Assembly (NCBI GenBank): GCA_022822685.1
Contig: JAJEAQ010000113.1
Span: 1 to 9,503, forward strand
Source: Trichodesmium sp. jk18x7bins.61
GTDB taxonomy: Bacteria > Cyanobacteriota > Cyanobacteriia > Cyanobacteriales > Microcoleaceae
Length of the DNA: 9,503 bases
Direction: 5' to 3'
Below, piece by piece: positions 6,219 through 9,503 of the stretch (position 1 is its first letter; each line of letters begins with the position of its first letter). Both the position numbers and the translations under genes were made by a program. The notes under the pieces were generated by a model. The model was not told the origin of the DNA. It was given only the letters and a program-made list of their open reading frames with translations, and did not search any database.

Positions 6219-6909
6219 TTAATTCAGCTTAAATGAATCTAAAAATATTTCTACTGCCCCATGAATTTGATTATCTCTTTGTGCTTGACTCGCTCCAATA
6301 ATATATAAACGTTGACCTGCTAAATAAATTCAGAATTTAATAGTTTCTGTCTCATTTTCTAGCACAAATTCTCTACCAGGCTTATCTCCTAAGTTATAAG
6401 GGATATCCATCCATACTTAATTTAAAACCTTGAACATCAACAATTTTATTTTGTAATCTTGACAGTATATCTTGTTTATTAACTGATTATTTGCTGCTTA
6501 AAATATCAGAATAAGCAACAACAAATATAGCTGATTCTGGATGAGTTGCAAATACCTTAAATTTAATCTCCCCATTCTGAATTTTAATAATTTTTATCTC
6601 TTCTGTGATTGTTCCATGAGCCATCCATATTGTCAAACCACCTTCTTGAAAAATAATATTTTGCCATTGTATCTGTCCAGTTTCAATTATTAATATAGGT
6701 AGGGGATTTTTATTTTCTATTTTTTGAATTTATTGCTCCATTTTAAATCGCCCTTTTTCAAAAAAATCGGGGCGATTATTCAGGGAAGCTTGAGCTTGTA
6801 TACCAGCATTCTGTTTGGGATTATATGAATTAGCCAGGCTAGTATAACAGCTAGTATTGAAAATAGCCATTATTGTGATTAAAAATAGATTCAAGTTTGA
6901 GTATTTCAT
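6219..6909 (-). pseudogene. Decayed secreted protein with a C-terminal GREF/FLDSFKL domain
   Basis: From the ATG at 6909 a signal-peptide-like start reads MKYSNLNLFLITIMAIF followed by NTSC at 18-21, which could be an exported or poor lipoprotein start. The frame is broken by TAA at 6730-6732, TAA at 6487-6489, a frameshift near 6400-6410 (GYPL-stop in one frame, IPYNLGDKPGREF in the next) and TGA at 6330-6332. It ends at 6219. Fragments such as FVVAYSDIL, GDKPGREF, IYLAGQRLYIIGAS and AVEIFLDSFKLN match the pattern of a family of cyanobacterial hypothetical proteins with paired YSD, PGREF, RIYLV-QRLY and FLDSFKL blocks. The function of that family is unknown to me. With four lesions it is not expected to yield protein, although recent sequencing errors could explain some of them. 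Confidence 0.7.
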
Positions 6910-7030
6910 ATTTTTAGATAGTTAATCAACATTTTTATAGGTATTAGAAATATTTTGAACTCACTACTCTCTCAGGAAGAAGTACTAATCTGTAAATCTT
7001 CCCTGACTACTTTTTTTCACAGATATTCGG

Positions 7031-7065
7031 TTAAAGTCCAACAAATTAAAATTGTTGGACTTTAA
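7031..7065. other. 14-bp perfect hairpin
   Basis: TTAAAGTCCAACAA (7031-7044) and TTGTTGGACTTTAA (7052-7065) are perfect inverted repeats with a 7-nt AT-only loop. No T-run follows on the plus strand. Lying between divergent genes, it is better read as a small palindromic repeat or a regulatory hairpin than as a terminator. Confidence 0.6.
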
Positions 7066-7144
7066 CTCCCTAGACTATACTTTGTGTAGGCATCATTCCG
7101 AAAGCAAAAAGTTTTAGATCATGCCCCGTCCTGGATAAAATTAA

Positions 7145-7241
7145 GGTAATAATATGTAAATCTTCGCTCTATATTTCAATAGATATTAGGTAGGGCATCC
7201 TCCACAAATTATCGATAGGAATTTGTTAAGATATTATTACC
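7145..7241. repeat. 97-bp element bounded by 11-bp inverted repeats
   Basis: GGTAATAATAT (7145-7155) and ATATTATTACC (7231-7241) are perfect inverted repeats. Inside, ACAAATT and AATTTGT form a second inverted pair near 7204-7226. This layout fits a very small MITE or palindromic repeat. It overlaps the likely promoter region of the ABC gene. Confidence 0.5.
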
Positions 7242-7252
7242 GTCACTACTAT
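7223..7252 (+). promoter_or_regulatory. Weak sigma-A-type promoter candidate for the ABC gene
   Basis: TTGTTA (7223-7228) and TACTAT (7247-7252) are spaced by 18 bp and lie 46 bp before the ABC start at 7299. Both are imperfect matches, and the region is AT-rich, so false positives are likely. Confidence 0.25.
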
Positions 7253-7298
7253 ATATGTTATAAAATAACTAATAACTCTATTATAGCCAGCTGATCAG

Positions 7299-9089
7299 GT
7301 GCTAAAATTGTCAAAAGAAACTTCAAAATCAAAACACCCTTTTGTACGCTTGCTTAACTATGGACCTAGTTATCGGATTCAAATTTTGCAAGCGGTTATT
7401 TGCTCAATTTTAAATAAAATTTTTGACATAGCACCTCCAGTTTTAATCGGAGCAGCCCTTGATGTTGTTGTCGAACAACAAGATTCTCTGATTGCGAAAT
7501 GGGGAATTAAAAATATTTTCGGACAACTTCTAGCTTTGACATTTATCAGCTTAATTGTTTGGGGATTAGAATCAATTTTTCAATATGCTTATGAGCGACT
7601 TTGGCGAAATTTAGCTCAGAATATTCAGCATAATTTGCGGATTGAAACTTATGCTCATTTACAGAATTTAGAATTAGCCTATTTTGAGGAACGCAGTACT
7701 GGAAATCTGATGGCAATTTTAAATGATGATATTAATCAACTAGAAAGATTCTTAGATGTAGGAGCAAATGAAATAATTCAAGTCACGGTAACAGTCGTAA
7801 TTATTGGTGGTACTTTCTTTGTGTTAGCTCCTAATGTAGCTTGGTGGGCAATGTTACCAATGCCGTTTATTGTTTGGGGATCAATTTGGTTTCAAAAATT
7901 TTTGATGCCTCGTTATGCAGAAGTTAGAGAAAAAGTCAGTTTATTAAGTGGGCAATTATCAAATAATCTCTCAGGAATTACGACGATAAAAAGTTTCACG
8001 GCCGAAGCTTATGAAGTAGGAAGAATTACCATAGAAAGTGAAGCTTATAAAATCAGTAACAGAAAAGCGATCGCTTTTTCTGCTGCTTTTGTACCTCTGA
8101 TTAGAATTCTAATTTTTATCGGTTTCGTGGCAACTTTATTATTAGGTGGTTTAGAAGCAGTTGCTGGTAGATTAGCTGTAAGTACTTATAGTGTCATGGT
8201 ATTCTTAACTCAACGATTACTATGGCCTTTAACTCGTTTAGGACAAACTCTGGATTTATATCAACGCAGTATGGCTTCTACTAATCGGGTGATGAATTTG
8301 TTGGATACTCCGATTGCTATTCGTCCAGGAGATATTTCTTTACCTGTTGAGTCAGTTAAGGGAGAATTAGAGTTTGAAAATGTGACATTTGCCTATAGAG
8401 ATAGTTTTCCCATATTGGAAAATTTTTCTCTAAAAATTTCTGCTGGTCAAACTATTGGTATTGTAGGAGCAACAGGTTCAGGAAAAAGCACAATAGTAAA
8501 ATTATTACTGAGGTTTTATGAAGCTCATGAAGGTAGAATCACTCTAGATGGAATTGAAATAAATCAATTGCAATTACAAGATTTACGTCGAGCCATAGGA
8601 TTGGTAAGTCAGGATGTATTTTTATTTCATGGAACTGTAGCTGAAAATATTAGTTATGGTAGTTTTGATGTGACTCTACCGGAGATTATTACAGCAGCCA
8701 AAATTGCTGAAGCTGATGATTTTATTAATCAGTTGCCTGAGGGTTATGAGACTATTGTTGGGGAAAGAGGACAAAAGTTATCAGGTGGTCAAAGACAACG
8801 AATTGCTATTGCTAGGGCTGTGTTGAAAAACCCTCCTATTTTAATACTTGATGAAGCTACTTCAGCAGTGGATAATGAAACTGAAGCAGCTATTCAAAAG
8901 TCTTTAGAAAAAATTACTCAAAATCGCACAACTATTGCTATTGCTCATCGTCTTTCTACGATTAGAAATGCTGATTGTATTTATGTTATGGAACATGGAA
9001 AAGTAGTAGAATATGGTCTTCATGAGGAACTCTTAGAAAAATCAAGAATTTATGCTACTTTATGGCGTGTACAATCTGGTATCAGGTAA
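7299..9089 (+). CDS. ABC exporter half-transporter (ABCB/MsbA-type, 596 aa)
   Basis: A fused membrane-plus-ATPase subunit that should dimerise in the inner membrane and export a substrate, perhaps lipid, polysaccharide or peptide; the substrate is unknown. The membrane domain covers about 25-325 with segments near 30-50, 75-95, 158-195 and 262-300. In the ATPase domain, Y366 is the A-loop, GATGSGKST (390-398) is Walker A, Q438 is the Q-loop, LSGGQ (494-498) is the signature, ILILDEA (514-520) with E519 is Walker B, SAVD (522-525) is the D-loop and H550 the switch. All catalytic motifs are intact. The listed start is a GTG at 7299. A TTG at 7308 is an alternative because AGGTG (7297-7301) could act as its Shine-Dalgarno, shortening the protein by three residues. 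HepA/HetC-type heterocyst transporters are the same class, but nothing here proves that assignment. A HIP1 site lies at 8067. The gene stands alone. Confidence 0.9.
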   Translation: MLKLSKETSKSKHPFVRLLNYGPSYRIQILQAVICSILNKIFDIAPPVLIGAALDVVVEQQDSLIAKWGIKNIFGQLLALTFISLIVWGLESIFQYAYERLWRNLAQNIQHNLRIETYAHLQNLELAYFEERSTGNLMAILNDDINQLERFLDVGANEIIQVTVTVVIIGGTFFVLAPNVAWWAMLPMPFIVWGSIWFQKFLMPRYAEVREKVSLLSGQLSNNLSGITTIKSFTAEAYEVGRITIESEAYKISNRKAIAFSAAFVPLIRILIFIGFVATLLLGGLEAVAGRLAVSTYSVMVFLTQRLLWPLTRLGQTLDLYQRSMASTNRVMNLLDTPIAIRPGDISLPVESVKGELEFENVTFAYRDSFPILENFSLKISAGQTIGIVGATGSGKSTIVKLLLRFYEAHEGRITLDGIEINQLQLQDLRRAIGLVSQDVFLFHGTVAENISYGSFDVTLPEIITAAKIAEADDFINQLPEGYETIVGERGQKLSGGQRQRIAIARAVLKNPPILILDEATSAVDNETEAAIQKSLEKITQNRTTIAIAHRLSTIRNADCIYVMEHGKVVEYGLHEELLEKSRIYATLWRVQSGIR

Positions 9090-9093
9090 TTAG

Positions 9094-9110
9094 TAAACTC
9101 CAGGAGTTTA
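9094..9110. terminator. 17-bp palindrome just after the ABC gene
   Basis: TAAACTCC-A-GGAGTTTA begins four bases after the stop codon. It is followed by a C-rich tract (9112-9125), not a T-run, so a factor-independent terminator is only a possibility; the single-base loop also makes a stable RNA hairpin less likely. Confidence 0.35.
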
Positions 9111-9187
9111 TCCCCCCTACCCCCCTTGTCAAAGCTGGGCTAATTCATTGTCGCGAGAGTATATTTACAACTTTATATTTTACGTTA

Positions 9188-9272
9188 GGAGGCTGTTTGT
9201 AAAGTTTTGCAAGAAAGAGCGATCATTATTTTTCTATCTCGATAGAATAGTTGGAAAATCAATTGAAAATCT
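9188..9272 (+). mobile_element. Left end of an IS5-type element
   Basis: The end GAGGCTGTTTGTAAAG (9189-9204) is preceded by TTA (9185-9187), a TNA-type target site. It matches the ends of the MITE at 6044-6193 at 15 of 16 positions. The transposase start follows at 9273. The opposite end is not in the window. Confidence 0.6.
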
Positions 9273-9383
9273 ATGACTAGAAATACTTACCTCAGTGATA
9301 TTAGTAATGAACAGTGGGAAATTTTCAAACCTCTGCTCCCATTGCAATTGCCTGGGGGTAGAAGTCGTAGAGGGTATCTATAA
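9273..9383 (+). pseudogene. IS5-family transposase, N-terminal fragment
   Basis: The ATG at 9273 opens MTRNTYLSDISNEQWEIF followed by KPLLPLQLPGGRSRR, the standard N-terminus of IS5/IS4-type transposases (family members are usually 120-300 aa). Homology ends near GGRSRR and the frame stops at 9381-9383 after 36 codons. The DDE domain is absent. About 40 bp later the TGTCTAG repeat cluster begins, so the break is close to, perhaps caused by, that repeat insertion. Confidence 0.72.
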
Positions 9384-9422
9384 ATAAATCCTTAAGAGGT
9401 GAGACGATTTAACATTGACGAC

Positions 9423-9503
9423 TGTCTAGTAACCACTAGACACCTTGACTCTATCACTGTCTAGTAGATACTGTCTAGTCACTTGTCTAGTAGATACTGT
9501 CTG
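9423..9503. repeat. TGTCTAG repeat cluster with hairpin, running off the window
   Basis: It starts with an 8-bp hairpin TGTCTAGT/ACTAGACA (9423-9430/9435-9442, loop AACC). A 19-bp unit TGTCTAGTAGATACTGTCT occurs at 9459-9477 and 9484-9502, a period of 25 bp. The TGTCTAG core also begins at 9472. The array is cut by the window edge. It shares its core with repeats at 63-69 and 290-306. Confidence 0.65.

Larger units (their letters stand above)
6910..7298. other. Gene-free intergenic region before the ABC exporter
   Basis: It separates the divergent pseudogene and the ABC transporter gene. It holds a long perfect hairpin (7031-7065), an 11-bp inverted repeat bracketing 97 bp (7145-7241), a weak promoter candidate (7223-7252) and a repeated TGTAAATCTTC (6991-7001 and 7155-7165). 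I see no small gene. Confidence 0.5.

Noticed and set aside
7299..9089. Naming the transporter HepA or HetC
   Set aside because: Fold and length fit many ABCB exporters; there is no peptidase domain as in HetC and no heterocyst gene neighbour to support HepA.
9423..9503. CRISPR-like array
   Set aside because: The 19-bp unit recurs at a 25-bp period with only 6 bp between copies, and the core is also found alone elsewhere; there are no spacer-sized unique segments.

Overview
The window looks like chromosomal DNA from a filamentous, probably heterocyst-forming cyanobacterium (Nostocales). It is AT-rich and carries five perfect HIP1 octamers (GCGATCGC at 1607, 3419, 4129, 5355 and 8067), a hallmark of cyanobacterial genomes. 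The protein families also fit: a cyanobacterial four-carbon acid sugar kinase relative, an MGS-like/lipid kinase fusion, and an Rpn-type DUF with GEQ/GER repeats. The genus cannot be fixed from the sequence. The many pseudogenes and small mobile repeats point to a genome undergoing decay and IS expansion.

Layout. Positions 1-842 are mobile-element debris: a hairpin-rich 220-bp segment between TGTCTAGG repeats, then the N-terminal third of an IS630-family transposase (minus strand) with two in-frame stops. Positions 843-1387 are gene-free but hold an 80-bp MITE, a strong GC hairpin and several short repeats. Next comes an intact four-carbon acid sugar kinase-like gene (1388-2710, plus), convergent with and overlapping a small P-loop GTPase-like gene (2699-3445, minus). 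Positions 3446-4300 hold a second MITE (3510-3609), a truncated and frameshifted Rpn/DUF-type pseudogene (minus), and copy 1 of a 102-bp repeat.

A highly structured, ORF-poor segment at about 4301-4465 is the best candidate for an unannotated RNA, possibly an orphan HEARO/omega-type RNA. It is followed by an intact lipid kinase (4577-5884, minus) whose N-terminus is a methylglyoxal-synthase-like domain with catalytic histidines replaced by tyrosine. Copy 2 of the 102-bp repeat, inverted relative to copy 1, lies just upstream of this gene, so the repeats bracket the RNA candidate and the kinase.

Positions 6044-6193 are a 150-bp MITE with TCA target duplication. Its ends match the end of the IS5-type remnant at 9188. 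Then come a decayed secreted-protein pseudogene (6219-6909, minus), a gene-free divergent intergenic region with two inverted repeats, and an intact 596-aa ABC exporter half-transporter (7299-9089, plus). The window closes with a truncated IS5-family transposase and a cluster of TGTCTAG repeats like those at the start.

The four intact genes do not form an operon or obvious pathway: each is a single transcription unit separated by mobile or decayed DNA. The main interest is in the repeats: at least three MITE families, two of them near or inside decayed genes, and a TGTCTAG repeat found directly at the breakpoints of two different transposases.
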